DNA of 64,000 nucleotides from Pandoraea capi (GTDB lineage Bacteria; Pseudomonadota; Gammaproteobacteria; Burkholderiales; Burkholderiaceae): NCBI RefSeq assembly GCF_902459735.1, contig NZ_CABPRV010000004.1, positions 1 to 64,000 of the forward strand, read 5' to 3'. Shown piece by piece: positions 29,709 to 39,067 of this stretch (position 1 is its first letter; each line of letters starts with the position of its first letter). The notes under the pieces were generated by a model. It saw only the letters and a program-made list of their open reading frames with translations, ran no database searches and was not told where the DNA came from. The position numbers and the translations under genes were made by a program.

Positions 29709-30320
29709 ATGAGGTCACTGCGTACCCTGTTGTTATTCCCTGCGGCGTGGCGCCGGGCACCCCAGATACTGATCGGCGCGGCGGCCATCGCACTGGCCGC
29801 TTGCAGCACCAAGGGCGTCGCGCCCAACCCTGCCCTCACCGAAGACACGCTCGACGAGTACGCCATCGTCATCGTCGGCCTCGACACGCCATTGCAAAGC
29901 ACCTGGGGCCCGTGGAATTTCTCGGACTTCAACCAGACGGTCAACGGCATCATCGGCGGCAAGATCACCCGAACCCTCAACAGCAATCCGCCAACACGCG
30001 GCTATCTCGCCATGCGTGTCTCGCCGCTCATGCGCAACGAGCGCTTCGGTCCGATGGAGTTCACGCCGCCCGACAACAGCTATCGCTTCCGCTATTGCAA
30101 GGGGCGCAAGGTGCCGACAGTTCAGGTCAAACGCGGGGACGTGATCTACGCGGGCACGCTCGTGCTCGACAGTCGCGACGGCAAACTCTGGCTGCGCACC
30201 GAGTTCGACATGGCGGGCGCGCGCCGCTTCGTGCAGGCGAACTATCCGTCGCTCGCCGACAAGCTCCAACCGCAGCCGTTCACGTATTACGAAGTGAAGA
30301 GCGAACCGGGTTGCCGGTAA
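29709..30320 (+). CDS. Predicted lipoprotein of unknown function
   Basis: A 203-residue exported protein. The N-terminus is Arg-rich and hydrophobic and ends in a lipobox LAAC with Cys32, so it should be a lipid-anchored periplasmic protein. The mature region (FRYCKGRKVPTVQVKRGDVIYAGTL and so on) matches no family I know. It follows dbpA by 88 bases on the same strand and has GGAGG before its ATG. No partner gene suggests a role. Confidence 0.8.
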   Translation: MRSLRTLLLFPAAWRRAPQILIGAAAIALAACSTKGVAPNPALTEDTLDEYAIVIVGLDTPLQSTWGPWNFSDFNQTVNGIIGGKITRTLNSNPPTRGYLAMRVSPLMRNERFGPMEFTPPDNSYRFRYCKGRKVPTVQVKRGDVIYAGTLVLDSRDGKLWLRTEFDMAGARRFVQANYPSLADKLQPQPFTYYEVKSEPGCR

Positions 30321-30413
30321 ATCCCGGATGCCCTGGCTCACGCCGATGAGCGCCGTCGGCGTGGCATCACGGCATGCGAGGTGCAAGCCGGTCCCTCGGG
30401 AGTCCGTCCGGGT

Positions 30414-31373
30414 TCAACCCGTCTGTGCCTCGTCGCTCGGCGTGAGCACGATCTCGCGCCCCTCGCACAAGGTGTCGGCGCGTTCGCTCAGTTCGTTCGC
30501 GACGTCGGACAAATGACGCCGCAGCGTATCGGCCAGCACCGACTCCGGGGCATGCGCCGGGCGCAGCATCTCGACCGGAAACTCGATGGCTGGCGAGACC
30601 CGGTACAAACGCTGCGCCTGCACATGCGCACTCGCTGCGGTGAACTGATCGAGTAGTGCGTAGCCCAGCCCATGCTCGACGAGCGCCGCCGCGAGCGAAT
30701 ACGTCTGCACCATCAGTTCGGCGTCTTGCAGCAGTTCCGTCTGGTCCAGACGCTCGTTGATCAATGCGCCCAGCGGCGTGTCGTCGTGCAGCTTGATGAG
30801 ATCGCGACCGGCAAGCGCGTCGGCGCTGGCGGGCCCGCGCCGCGAAAGCTTGGGCCACGAGGCGGGCACGGCGAGCACGATGTGCCCCTGCGCCACCGGG
30901 CGGCTCACGATACCAGCGGCCATTGGCGGCGCAGACACGATACCCACGTCGACCGAGGACGTCAGGATCGCGGTGATCGTCTCGCTCGTGTGATGGGTGA
31001 TGAGCTCGAAGACCACGTCGGGATGCGCCCGGCGCATGCGTTCGATGGCCGCCGGCAGCAGGCTCTGCGCAAGACTCGGCGTGACGGCGATGCGCAGATG
31101 ACCCACACCGTGCTGACGCAGATTGCGCGACGTGGTCCGCAACCGTTCCAGATCGGTGAAGATGCGCTCGACGTCGGGATACAGGCGCCGGGCTTCCGCC
31201 GTGGGCACGAGACGTCCCTTGATGCGATCGAAGAGCTTGAAGCCGAGCTGCTGCTCGGCATGCTGCAACACGCGGGAGACGACCGGTTGCGAGACGTTGA
31301 GCAATTGCGCCGCGCCGCTGGCCGAACCGGTCAGCACCACCGCGCGAAATGTCTCGATATGCCGCAATTTCAT
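30414..31373 (-). CDS. LysR-family regulator of the D-amino-acid cluster
   Basis: A 319-residue LysR-type regulator starting at the ATG at 31373 (MKLRHIETFRAVVLTGS). The N-terminal winged helix spans residues 1-62 with the recognition part SASGAAQLLNVSQPVVSRVLQ; the rest is the periplasmic-binding-like effector domain. It is divergent from a DadA-like dehydrogenase gene with 238 bases between starts, the standard LysR arrangement, so it probably activates that gene and perhaps the whole cluster to its right. The effector could be a D-amino acid or its keto acid; this is inferred from the neighbours. Confidence 0.93.
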   Translation of the reverse strand: MKLRHIETFRAVVLTGSASGAAQLLNVSQPVVSRVLQHAEQQLGFKLFDRIKGRLVPTAEARRLYPDVERIFTDLERLRTTSRNLRQHGVGHLRIAVTPSLAQSLLPAAIERMRRAHPDVVFELITHHTSETITAILTSSVDVGIVSAPPMAAGIVSRPVAQGHIVLAVPASWPKLSRRGPASADALAGRDLIKLHDDTPLGALINERLDQTELLQDAELMVQTYSLAAALVEHGLGYALLDQFTAASAHVQAQRLYRVSPAIEFPVEMLRPAHAPESVLADTLRRHLSDVANELSERADTLCEGREIVLTPSDEAQTG

Positions 31374-31611
31374 GCCTGACGTGATCTCCCTGTCTTCGAT
31401 GCCCGGATCGGCAGCACCGCCGATCCTATAGCCAAAAGACATATGCTGCCTCAAATCTGCATAGGTTGCCGAATTTTCTCCCCCTACACTGCGTAGCAAA
31501 GGGCGGGAGAAAAAGGACCCTGGAAGGGACCCCAGAAAGGACGGCACAACCGCCCTCCGCAAATTTTTTCCTGCCTTGCGTTCCCTTGCGTTTTTCGTTG
31601 TTATCTATCTC

Positions 31612-32877
31612 ATGCACATTGGAGTTATCGGCGCGGGTATCGTCGGCCTTGCCAGCGCGTATCAGTTGATTCGCGCGGGTCATGACGTCACGGTGATCGA
31701 TGCCGGACGCGGCCCCGGCCTCGGCACCAGCTTCGCCAACGGCGGTCAGTTGAGCTACGGCTATGTGTCGCCGCTTGCCGCCCCTGGCGTGCTCTCGCAA
31801 CTGCCGTCGCTGCTGTTCTCACGCACGGGACCGCTGCGCATCAAGCCGTCGCTCGATCCGGATTTCTGGCGCTGGTCGGTCGAGTTCGTCAAACACTGCA
31901 ATGCCAGCGCGAATGCCAGCTCCACGCTGCGTCTGCTCTCGCTCGGGCTGCACAGCCGCGAGGTGATGCTGGAATTTCTGGCGCAGGAATCTCAGGCGTC
32001 GGCCGCGTTCGCGTACCGTCTGAGCGGCAAGCTGGTGGTGTATCGCGACGCCGCCACGCTCGCGGCGGCAGAGCGCTCGCTGGAACTTGCCAACGGGCTC
32101 GGTTACCCGCAGCGCCGGGTCGACGCGGCGACGTGCGCCACGCTCGAACCCGCGCTGGGCAAGATCGCAGGCGAGCTGGCCGGCGGCATCTACACCCCGG
32201 GCGAAGGCACCGGCGACTGCCAGTGGCTTTGCAACGAGCTGGCGCGCATCGTCACCGCCTCCGGGCGCGGCACGCTGCGCCTCGAACAGGAAGTGACCGG
32301 GTTCGACGTGCGCGGCAACACCGTGCAGGCGGTTCGCACGCGCACCGGCGACATCCCGGTGGACGCCTGCGTCGTCGCCAACGGTCTGGGCGCCGTGCCG
32401 TTGTTGCGTGAGGTTGGCGAGCCGGTGTCGATGTACCCGCTCAAGGGTTACAGCCTGACGTACCGCGACGCGCCGTCGGATGCCCGCCCGCAAGTCTCCG
32501 TGACGGATGCCGACAACAAGGTCGTCTACGCGAGTCTCGGCGACCGTCTGCGCGTGGCGGGCATTGCCGATCTGGTCGGGTACGACAATGGCATTGCGGC
32601 ACACCGCATCAGCGCGCTGCGTACGCTGTCCGCCGGGCTGTTTCCGTCGTTGCGCGGCACGCCGGCGCCGCTCGAATGGACCGGCATGCGCCCGTCCACG
32701 CCGCATGGGCGGCCGGTGCTGGGGCGCGCGGACAAGCTGGGGAATCTGTGGCTGAACGTCGGCCACGGCGGGTTGGGTTTCACGTTGTCGATGGGGGCCG
32801 CACGCGCCATCGCCGACGCCATCGACGGCAAGCGTCCCGCCGTCGATCTGACAGGGTTTGCCCGGCTGGCCGCGTAA
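31612..32877 (+). CDS. D-amino-acid dehydrogenase (DadA-like FAD oxidoreductase)
   Basis: A 421-residue flavoprotein of the DAO family that should oxidatively deaminate D-amino acids to keto acids and pass electrons to the respiratory chain. The FAD dinucleotide fold is at the N-terminus (MHIGVIGAGIVGLASAYQLI, GxGxxG), the substrate-side segment is SFANGGQLSYGYVSPLAAPG, and the C-terminal WTGMRPSTPHGRPVLGR and NVGHGGLGFTLSMG blocks are as in DadA. The ATG at 31612 lacks a clear ribosome site but gives the canonical start. It leads a cluster with an amino-acid binding protein and an Asp/Glu racemase. Confidence 0.93.
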   Translation: MHIGVIGAGIVGLASAYQLIRAGHDVTVIDAGRGPGLGTSFANGGQLSYGYVSPLAAPGVLSQLPSLLFSRTGPLRIKPSLDPDFWRWSVEFVKHCNASANASSTLRLLSLGLHSREVMLEFLAQESQASAAFAYRLSGKLVVYRDAATLAAAERSLELANGLGYPQRRVDAATCATLEPALGKIAGELAGGIYTPGEGTGDCQWLCNELARIVTASGRGTLRLEQEVTGFDVRGNTVQAVRTRTGDIPVDACVVANGLGAVPLLREVGEPVSMYPLKGYSLTYRDAPSDARPQVSVTDADNKVVYASLGDRLRVAGIADLVGYDNGIAAHRISALRTLSAGLFPSLRGTPAPLEWTGMRPSTPHGRPVLGRADKLGNLWLNVGHGGLGFTLSMGAARAIADAIDGKRPAVDLTGFARLAA

Positions 32878-33037
32878 GCGTCGGTATTCGACCATGTCGG
32901 GGCACTCGGGCACACGGCCGGCGTTGTGAGACGCCGGGTCGCACGCGAGGCATCAGCGGCACGACGCCCACGGGGAACGATGGGGCGTGTCGGGTTGTAT
33001 CAGTGTTTTACATTCACCTCCGATAGGACAAGAGACC

Positions 33038-33940
33038 ATGAAGAAGCTGTTTGCTCCCCTGCTGCTCGTCAGCGCCGTCGCCGCCCTGTTCGCGCAAGCC
33101 GCGAGTGCAGAGGAACTGACCGGCACGCTCAAGAAGATCAAGGACACCGGCGTGATCGCTCTCGGCGTGCGCGAGTCTTCGATTCCGTTCTCGTACTCGG
33201 ATAACGCCGGGAAGACCATCGGCTACTCGCAGGAAATCGCGCTGAAGATCGTCGATGCCGTCAAGAAAGAGCTGAAGACGCCGAACCTCAAAGTGACGGA
33301 AACGCCGATCACGTCGCAGAACCGCATCGTGCTCATGCAGAACGGCACGATCGATCTGGAATGCGGCTCGACCACCCATACGTTCGATCGCGCCATGCAG
33401 GTCGGCTTCTCGCACAACATCTTCCTTTACTCGATCAAGATGATCGCCAAGACGGGCTCGGGCATCACCGACCTGAACAGCCTGAAGGGCAAGACCATCG
33501 CGACGACGGCCGGCACCACCGCCGACCGCATTCTCTCGGGCAAGAAGGGGGAAGTCGGCTTCAACCTGATTCAGACGAAGGAACACTCGGACGGCTTCCT
33601 GACCGTCAAGCAGGGCCGTGCCGTCGCGTTCGTGATGGACGAGCCGCTGCTCTACGGCCAGCGCGCCGCCCTCTCGGCAGGCGAAGCCAAGGGTTATGAA
33701 ATCGTCGGCCCGAACCTCCAGTTCGAAAACTACGCCTGCATGATGCGCAAAGATGACCCGGCATTCACGAAGGTCGTGGACACGGTCATCGCCGACATGG
33801 AGAAGTCGGGCGAGATGGAGAAGCTGTACAACAAGTGGTTCACGCAGCCGGTGCCGCCGAAGAATCAGAACATGAACTATCCGATGACGCCGGAAATGCG
33901 CGCCATGTTCAAGGACCCGATCACGAAGGCTTACGACTGA
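33038..33940 (+). CDS. GltI-like amino-acid ABC transporter binding protein
   Basis: A 300-residue periplasmic solute-binding protein. Residues 1-24 are a signal peptide ending ASA-EE. The mature protein follows the GltI glutamate/aspartate layout: GVIALGVRESSIPFSYSD, a DLECGSTTHTFDRAMQVGFS segment and ENYACMMRKDDPAF. It is transcribed with the dadA-like gene and the racemase gene, but no permease or ATPase genes adjoin it, so it must share a transporter encoded elsewhere. Dicarboxylic amino acids are the likely ligands; a D-form is inferred from context only. Confidence 0.93.
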   Translation: MKKLFAPLLLVSAVAALFAQAASAEELTGTLKKIKDTGVIALGVRESSIPFSYSDNAGKTIGYSQEIALKIVDAVKKELKTPNLKVTETPITSQNRIVLMQNGTIDLECGSTTHTFDRAMQVGFSHNIFLYSIKMIAKTGSGITDLNSLKGKTIATTAGTTADRILSGKKGEVGFNLIQTKEHSDGFLTVKQGRAVAFVMDEPLLYGQRAALSAGEAKGYEIVGPNLQFENYACMMRKDDPAFTKVVDTVIADMEKSGEMEKLYNKWFTQPVPPKNQNMNYPMTPEMRAMFKDPITKAYD

Positions 33941-34025
33941 TCCTGACGGACTGACCGTTGTGCAGGGACCACGGTCCCTGCACCGGACGATCCCGTTTTT
34001 TGCCGTTTCCTCAGATTCCCCCCTC

Positions 34026-34754
34026 ATGAACTCGCACGCCACGCTCGGCATCCTCGGCGGCATGGGCCCCGCCGCTGGCATCGACCTCTGCCGCAAGATC
34101 GTCGACCAGCACCCCGCCAACCGCGATCAGGATCACATCCCGTTCATCCTGTATTCGGTCCCGCAGATTCCCGACCGCACCGAAGCGCTGCTGCGCGACG
34201 GCGCCTCGCCCCTCGACGGCATGCTCGATGGCGTGCATGCACTGGAACAGTCCGGCGTAGGCTGCATCGCGATTGCCTGCAATACCGCTCACGCGTGGCT
34301 CGACGCACTGCGTCATCGCACCCGTCTGCCCATGCTCGACGTGGTCGAAGCGGTCGCCGGCGAACTGTCGACGTGCGTCGCGCCCGGCGCCCCGATCGGC
34401 CTGATGGCCACGGAGGGCACGCATCACGCCAACGTCTACCGGCCCCGGCTCGAAGCGCTGGGCTACCGTTTCGTCAGCCCGAGCGAGCCGCTGGCCCACC
34501 AGGCGCTCGTCAATGAAGGGATCCGCCTGACCAAGGCCGGAGACATGCGCCGCGGCGGTGAAGCCCTCGCAATGGCGATGGAACAACTCCTTGCCGCCGG
34601 TGCGCAGCGCGTGATCCTCGGCTGTACCGAAATCCCGGTCGCGCTGGCGACCCTCGATTCGCCGCTCGCGCGCTTCGGTCTGGATGCGTCCGCCGCGCTG
34701 GCCCGTGCCTGCATCGCCTGGTCGCTCGCACATGAAGTGCCGACACACGGCTGA
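34026..34754 (+). CDS. Aspartate/glutamate racemase family protein
   Basis: A 242-residue PLP-independent racemase. The two catalytic cysteines are present: C85 in AIACNTAHAW and C200 in VILGCTEIPV, each in the usual context, and the N-terminus GILGGMGPAAG is typical. It should interconvert L- and D-aspartate or glutamate. It lies 85 bases after the binding-protein gene, so the cluster couples uptake, racemisation and oxidative deamination of acidic amino acids. Cytosolic, no signal peptide. Confidence 0.93.
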   Translation: MNSHATLGILGGMGPAAGIDLCRKIVDQHPANRDQDHIPFILYSVPQIPDRTEALLRDGASPLDGMLDGVHALEQSGVGCIAIACNTAHAWLDALRHRTRLPMLDVVEAVAGELSTCVAPGAPIGLMATEGTHHANVYRPRLEALGYRFVSPSEPLAHQALVNEGIRLTKAGDMRRGGEALAMAMEQLLAAGAQRVILGCTEIPVALATLDSPLARFGLDASAALARACIAWSLAHEVPTHG

Positions 34755-35205
34755 ACGGGAACTCGCCACGCGCGAATCCTCAATTTCCTGATTTCTCATT
34801 TTCCCGACGCCTCTCTCATCTGCCGCGAATCGCCGTTCCCCAAGGGCAGCGCGCGGCAGCGTCGGCCGACCATGAATGTTGCGATGTTGCATCGCAATGA
34901 CAAAATCCACGATTGCTGCCCCCTCAAGTCGCTCCGGCTTGGGTAGACTGGCGCACGCAAGTTGATCGCGCCGGTGAAAATACCGGCGGCATGGAGGTGT
35001 TCCGGGCGGACGATGTTGACCGAACTTCGGTCAAACGCCACCGGCCATGCAGGAAAAAATCCCGATTGTCTTGTAGGAAAAAATCCAACACGGGAAATCC
35101 GTTGGAAAGCGGCGTGAAACGGGGATTGAGGCCATCAAAATCGCTGGCGTCTTTAGCTATAATGGCCCACAATCCATCGGACACCTGCCGGACCACGGTC
35201 CGGCC
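34755..35205. promoter_or_regulatory. Upstream region of the GGDEF-EAL gene with a direct repeat
   Basis: No gene. AGGAAAAAATCC occurs at 35051-35062 and again at 35075-35086, 24 bases apart (just over two helical turns), a pattern typical of tandem operator sites. A consensus TATAAT stands at 35158-35163, about 43 bases before the next ATG, without a convincing -35, which suggests an activated promoter. Confidence 0.5.
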
Positions 35206-37056
35206 ATGAGCGCGTTTGCCTTAACGGGGAAGCACATGAGCGGCAGCGCGCTCGACGTGATGCATGCACAGACAACAACAATGAGTTCAGATCGACTCCC
35301 AGCCGGTGTGCCTTTGGTCGAGCCTTCGACCCTGGCACCGGCAATCGCCGAGGCCAACGCCACGGCGCCGGCCCCGGCATTGTCCCGGGCGCTGGTCGAG
35401 CTGACCGGCGGACTTTCGGCACATGTTGCAGCCGATGGCCGTTTCCTTTTCATTGCCGAAGCTTCCCTGCGTCTGCTCGAGTACTCGCGTGAGTACATCG
35501 ACCATGCCACGCTCTTCGAGCTGACTGGCATCGAAGACGTTCCTTTGTTGCAGGATGCGTTTTCCGCCGCCCAGACCCTCGGTCCCCAGCAGTGCACGGT
35601 ACGCCTGCTGCGCGGTCTGACCGACCGTGTCTGGATGCGCCTTCGCATTGCCCAGTACACCCCGCGCATCGGCAGCGCCTCCAGCGCCACGTTCCTCGTG
35701 CACGGCGAAGACATCACCGCGTTCAAGGAAAACGAAGCGCGTCTGTCCGACCTGGCGGTACGCGATGCGGTCACGGGTCTCGGCAATCGTCAATATATTC
35801 AGCAGTGCATCGTCGAGACGATTCAGCACGCGCGTGAGGGCGGCCCGAATTTCGCCGTCGCCCTGCTCGATCTGGACGGCTTCAAGAAGGTCAACGACTC
35901 GCTCGGTCACGACGTGGGCGACCAGTTGCTGCGCGACGCCGGCCAACGCCTGATCGCGCAGATTCGCGAGACGGACATGGCCGCGCGCATGGGCGGCGAC
36001 GAATTTGTTCTGGTGCTGCCCGGCTGCGATAACGAACAGGCGCTCGGCGGCATCATGAAGCGACTGCTCTCGGCGGTTCAACAGCCGTTTCAGGTCGGCG
36101 ATCAACTGCTGCACCTGACGACGAGCATCGGCGTATCGTTCTACCCGCAGCACGGCGACTCGGCCGGCCTGCTGATCAAGCACGCCGACGCCGCCATGTA
36201 CTGCGCCAAGGATCGCGGCCGCAACGGTCTGTTCGTCTACACGGACGATCTGGGCGATTTGCACCGCAAGGCGTTTTCGCTGGAATCGGCGATGTTCGAG
36301 GCCATTCACAACGGTGAATTCAGCCTGCATTACCAGCCGATCTGCGATCCGGTTTCGCTGAACGTGAAGGGTGTCGAGGCGCTGATGCGCTGGCATCCGG
36401 CACTCGGTCCGGTCTCGCCGGCCGAATTCATTCCGCTGGCCGAGGCCAATGGTCTGATCAACTTGCTGGGCGGCTGGGCGTTACGCGCCGCTTGCATGCA
36501 GCTCGCGCGCTGGGATCGCACCCGGCTCGACGGGATCTACATGTCGGTCAACGTCTCGGCACAACAGTTTCACCATCCGTCTTTCCCGAGCCTCGTGTGG
36601 CAGGCGATCGCCGACTCCGGCGTGGAAGGTCACCGGCTGGTGCTCGAAATTACCGAAAGCGTGCTCATGCGCGACCCGGAGCAGGCCAATCTGGTATTGC
36701 GCGAGTTGCAGACGCTGGGCGTGCGTTTCGCCGTCGACGACTTCGGCGCGGGCTATTCGAGTCTGGGATACCTCAAGCGTTTCCCGCTCTCGGCGCTCAA
36801 GATCGACCGCAGCTTCGTCAAAGACATGCCGACGTCACCGAACGACCGTACGATCGTCACGGCAGTTCTGGGACTGGCACGCGAGCTGGGTCTGTCGGCA
36901 GTCGCCGAAGGGGTCGAGACGGAAGAACAACGGCAGATGCTGATCGATCGCGGCTGCCATTCCATCCAGGGCTGGCTGGTGTCGAAGGCCTTGCCTGCGG
37001 GAGAACTGGAGGCGGCCTTTGCGAGCGGGCGTCTCAACGTGGATGCCGGCCACTGA
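35206..37056 (+). CDS. PAS-GGDEF-EAL c-di-GMP signalling protein
   Basis: A 616-residue protein that may make and break cyclic di-GMP. A PAS-like sensor spans about residues 65-175. The GGDEF domain at about 180-345 has an intact GGDEF at 263-267 and an inhibitory RETD site at 254-257. The EAL domain at about 360-610 keeps EAL at 391-393, ITES, DDFGAGYSSL, LKIDRSFV and EGVET, so both activities look possible. It has no membrane segments. The start at 35206 follows the TATAAT at 43 bases; an ATG at 35236 has a better ribosome site (GGGGA), so the first 10 residues are uncertain. It precedes an HDOD gene by 18 bases. Confidence 0.93.
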   Translation: MSAFALTGKHMSGSALDVMHAQTTTMSSDRLPAGVPLVEPSTLAPAIAEANATAPAPALSRALVELTGGLSAHVAADGRFLFIAEASLRLLEYSREYIDHATLFELTGIEDVPLLQDAFSAAQTLGPQQCTVRLLRGLTDRVWMRLRIAQYTPRIGSASSATFLVHGEDITAFKENEARLSDLAVRDAVTGLGNRQYIQQCIVETIQHAREGGPNFAVALLDLDGFKKVNDSLGHDVGDQLLRDAGQRLIAQIRETDMAARMGGDEFVLVLPGCDNEQALGGIMKRLLSAVQQPFQVGDQLLHLTTSIGVSFYPQHGDSAGLLIKHADAAMYCAKDRGRNGLFVYTDDLGDLHRKAFSLESAMFEAIHNGEFSLHYQPICDPVSLNVKGVEALMRWHPALGPVSPAEFIPLAEANGLINLLGGWALRAACMQLARWDRTRLDGIYMSVNVSAQQFHHPSFPSLVWQAIADSGVEGHRLVLEITESVLMRDPEQANLVLRELQTLGVRFAVDDFGAGYSSLGYLKRFPLSALKIDRSFVKDMPTSPNDRTIVTAVLGLARELGLSAVAEGVETEEQRQMLIDRGCHSIQGWLVSKALPAGELEAAFASGRLNVDAGH

Positions 37057-37074
37057 CCGGACAACCCCGCTACC

Positions 37075-38574
37075 ATGAGCCTTACCAAAGAAAAAACGCT
37101 CGAATTGTTGTGGCAGCGCATGGCTGAGCGCGGCGACTTTCCGTCGCTGCAACGCTCGGTCACAGGCATCGTGTCTGCCATGCAAAGCGAGAACACGAGC
37201 ACGGCCGACCTCGCGTCGTCGGTGCTCTCGGATTTTGCTCTCACCCAGAAAGTGATTCGTCTGGCCAACTCCGCCATGTATGCGCCGTTTGGCTGCAACG
37301 TGACGACGGTCTCGCGCGCGATCATGATTCTGGGCGTCGACACGATCGGTCACCTGGCCCTCAGCCTGAAACTGCTCGAAGGCTTCGGCGAGGTCGCCGC
37401 GCGTCGCGACGACATGGCACGCGAGCTGGCCCGCGCCACGCTCGCAGGCGCTTTCGCCCGCGACATCACTTCGAAGAACGGGATCCGCGACGGTGAAGAA
37501 GCCGTCGTCTGCACGTTGCTGCATCACGTGGCGCGTCTGCTGGTGACGTATTGCTTCCCCAACGAATGGGTCGAGATTCAGGAAATCGCGGCCGAGCAAG
37601 GCATCAGCGACAGCGATGCCTGCGAGCAGGTGCTGGGCATCTCGTTCCCGGAGCTGGCCGAAGCGGCAGCGCGCAAATGGGGCCTGCCGGAATCGATTGC
37701 GACGAGCATGCGCCCGATCGATCTCGATGGCGACACGCCGCTCTCGCACGCCGACTGGCTGTGCGCCGTCGCGAACATGTCCAACGAGATGGTGACGGAG
37801 CTCACACGCGGCGCCGATGCGGCACGTCTGGCCGAACTGGCCGAGCGTTATGCCGATCGCCTCGCGCTGGACATCAGCGAAGTGGTCTCCGTCGGTGAGG
37901 AGATGGCGCGCGACACGAGCCATCAGGAATTCATTGCGATCAGCACCGGCGCCTCGAACACGCGTCAGCCGCCGGCGGGCAAGCCGCTGGATTCGGCGCG
38001 ACGTCTGGCCGACGGGCTTTCGGAAGTGCGCGCCGCCACCGGTGAGACCGATGCGGTCGGGCTGCTCAACCTCACGCTCGAAGCCATCCTGCAATCGCTG
38101 GGCTTCGTCAATTGCGCGGCGTTCGTGCGCGCACCGGCGGGCAAGTTCTTCGAGATGCGTTTCGGCATCGGGCGCGACGTGCAGCCGCTGCTCGGCCTGA
38201 CCTTCCCGGAAGCGTTCGAGCCGGACGTCTTTCATCTCGCCCTGACTAACGGCCGTGCGATCCTGATCGACAACGCCCGCGAACCGCGCATCGTGCCGCG
38301 CATTCCGCTGTGGCACCGTCAGCACTTCTCGCACGTGAAGTCGTTCTTCCTGCTGCCGGTTCGCCAGCGCAATCAGACGGTGGCGTTGCTCTACGGCGAT
38401 TGGGGCGGCGCCTTGTGCGCAGGCGGCATCGGCGCGAAGGAAATGGAGTTCCTGCATCACATGGGGGACGAGATTTCGAGCAAGCTCGAGAGCGTCGCTC
38501 AGCAAAATGCGGCAACGGGCAACACCACCGATTCGCTCGCCCGCAAGCCGTCAGGCACGACTGGCGGCCGTTAA
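37075..38574 (+). CDS. HDOD-GAF domain signalling protein
   Basis: A 499-residue protein. The HDOD domain covers about residues 15-225 (FALTQKVIRLANSAMYAP, then SRAIMILGVDTI and LLHHVARLLV). The HD metal ligands are replaced, as is usual for this non-hydrolytic family. Residues about 310-475 resemble a GAF domain. HDOD proteins often act with c-di-GMP enzymes in motility, biofilm or pili control. The gap to the GGDEF-EAL gene is 18 bases, so they form an operon and probably one pathway. The stop codon is inside a TTAAG repeat. Confidence 0.88.
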   Translation: MSLTKEKTLELLWQRMAERGDFPSLQRSVTGIVSAMQSENTSTADLASSVLSDFALTQKVIRLANSAMYAPFGCNVTTVSRAIMILGVDTIGHLALSLKLLEGFGEVAARRDDMARELARATLAGAFARDITSKNGIRDGEEAVVCTLLHHVARLLVTYCFPNEWVEIQEIAAEQGISDSDACEQVLGISFPELAEAAARKWGLPESIATSMRPIDLDGDTPLSHADWLCAVANMSNEMVTELTRGADAARLAELAERYADRLALDISEVVSVGEEMARDTSHQEFIAISTGASNTRQPPAGKPLDSARRLADGLSEVRAATGETDAVGLLNLTLEAILQSLGFVNCAAFVRAPAGKFFEMRFGIGRDVQPLLGLTFPEAFEPDVFHLALTNGRAILIDNAREPRIVPRIPLWHRQHFSHVKSFFLLPVRQRNQTVALLYGDWGGALCAGGIGAKEMEFLHHMGDEISSKLESVAQQNAATGNTTDSLARKPSGTTGGR

Positions 38575-38590
38575 GTTAAGTTAAGTTAAG
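38571..38590 (+). repeat. Four tandem copies of TTAAG
   Basis: A 20-base perfect tandem repeat that includes the HDOD stop codon. Copy-number change would not alter the protein. It stands out in GC-rich DNA. Confidence 0.8.
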
Positions 38591-38617
38591 GCCACGCCGG
38601 TTCATCACGCGAAGCCG

Positions 38618-38649
38618 CGACCGTCCGACAACCGTCGACGGTCGTTTTT
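38618..38649 (+). terminator. Rho-independent terminator of the GGDEF-HDOD operon
   Basis: An 8-bp stem CGACCGTC/GACGGTCG (38618-38625 with 38637-38644), an 11-base loop and a T5 run. Confidence 0.8.
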
Positions 38650-39067
38650 GTTTGTCCGCGCCGATCGCAGCGGTGTCTCGGCAATTCATATCGTCAATGC
38701 AATCTTTGGTATCGCGGATTCGATATAGTCTGCGGCGCTCGTCCTGCGACGTCGGCCACGCACTGGATATTTCGCACACGTGCCGCCGTCCGCCATGGCA
38801 GCGCGATGTCACGCTATCAGGCGCTGTTCCCCGCGTGGCGTAAGGCGTCAGCCCGTTTGGGCGATCTCCCTGCACGCAGGCGTACTATGTCGCCAGACCG
38901 CAGTTTTTCTCCACGACTGCGCGTCAGTCGTCGGCCGCGCATCGTCCTCAATGTCCTTCGATGTTTTTTGACGCGACTCGCTGCACCCCGGTAAAAAATT
39001 TACGCTCGGTTTCGCCTTATCAGTCAGGCCATGTAAATCAAATCGTACCGTCGGATCAGGAGAAGAC
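38650..39067. other. Upstream region of the NCS2 permease gene
   Basis: About 420 bases, no gene. An AT-rich patch near 38990-39010 may hold the permease promoter; no purine riboswitch or consensus promoter could be recognised. Confidence 0.35.
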
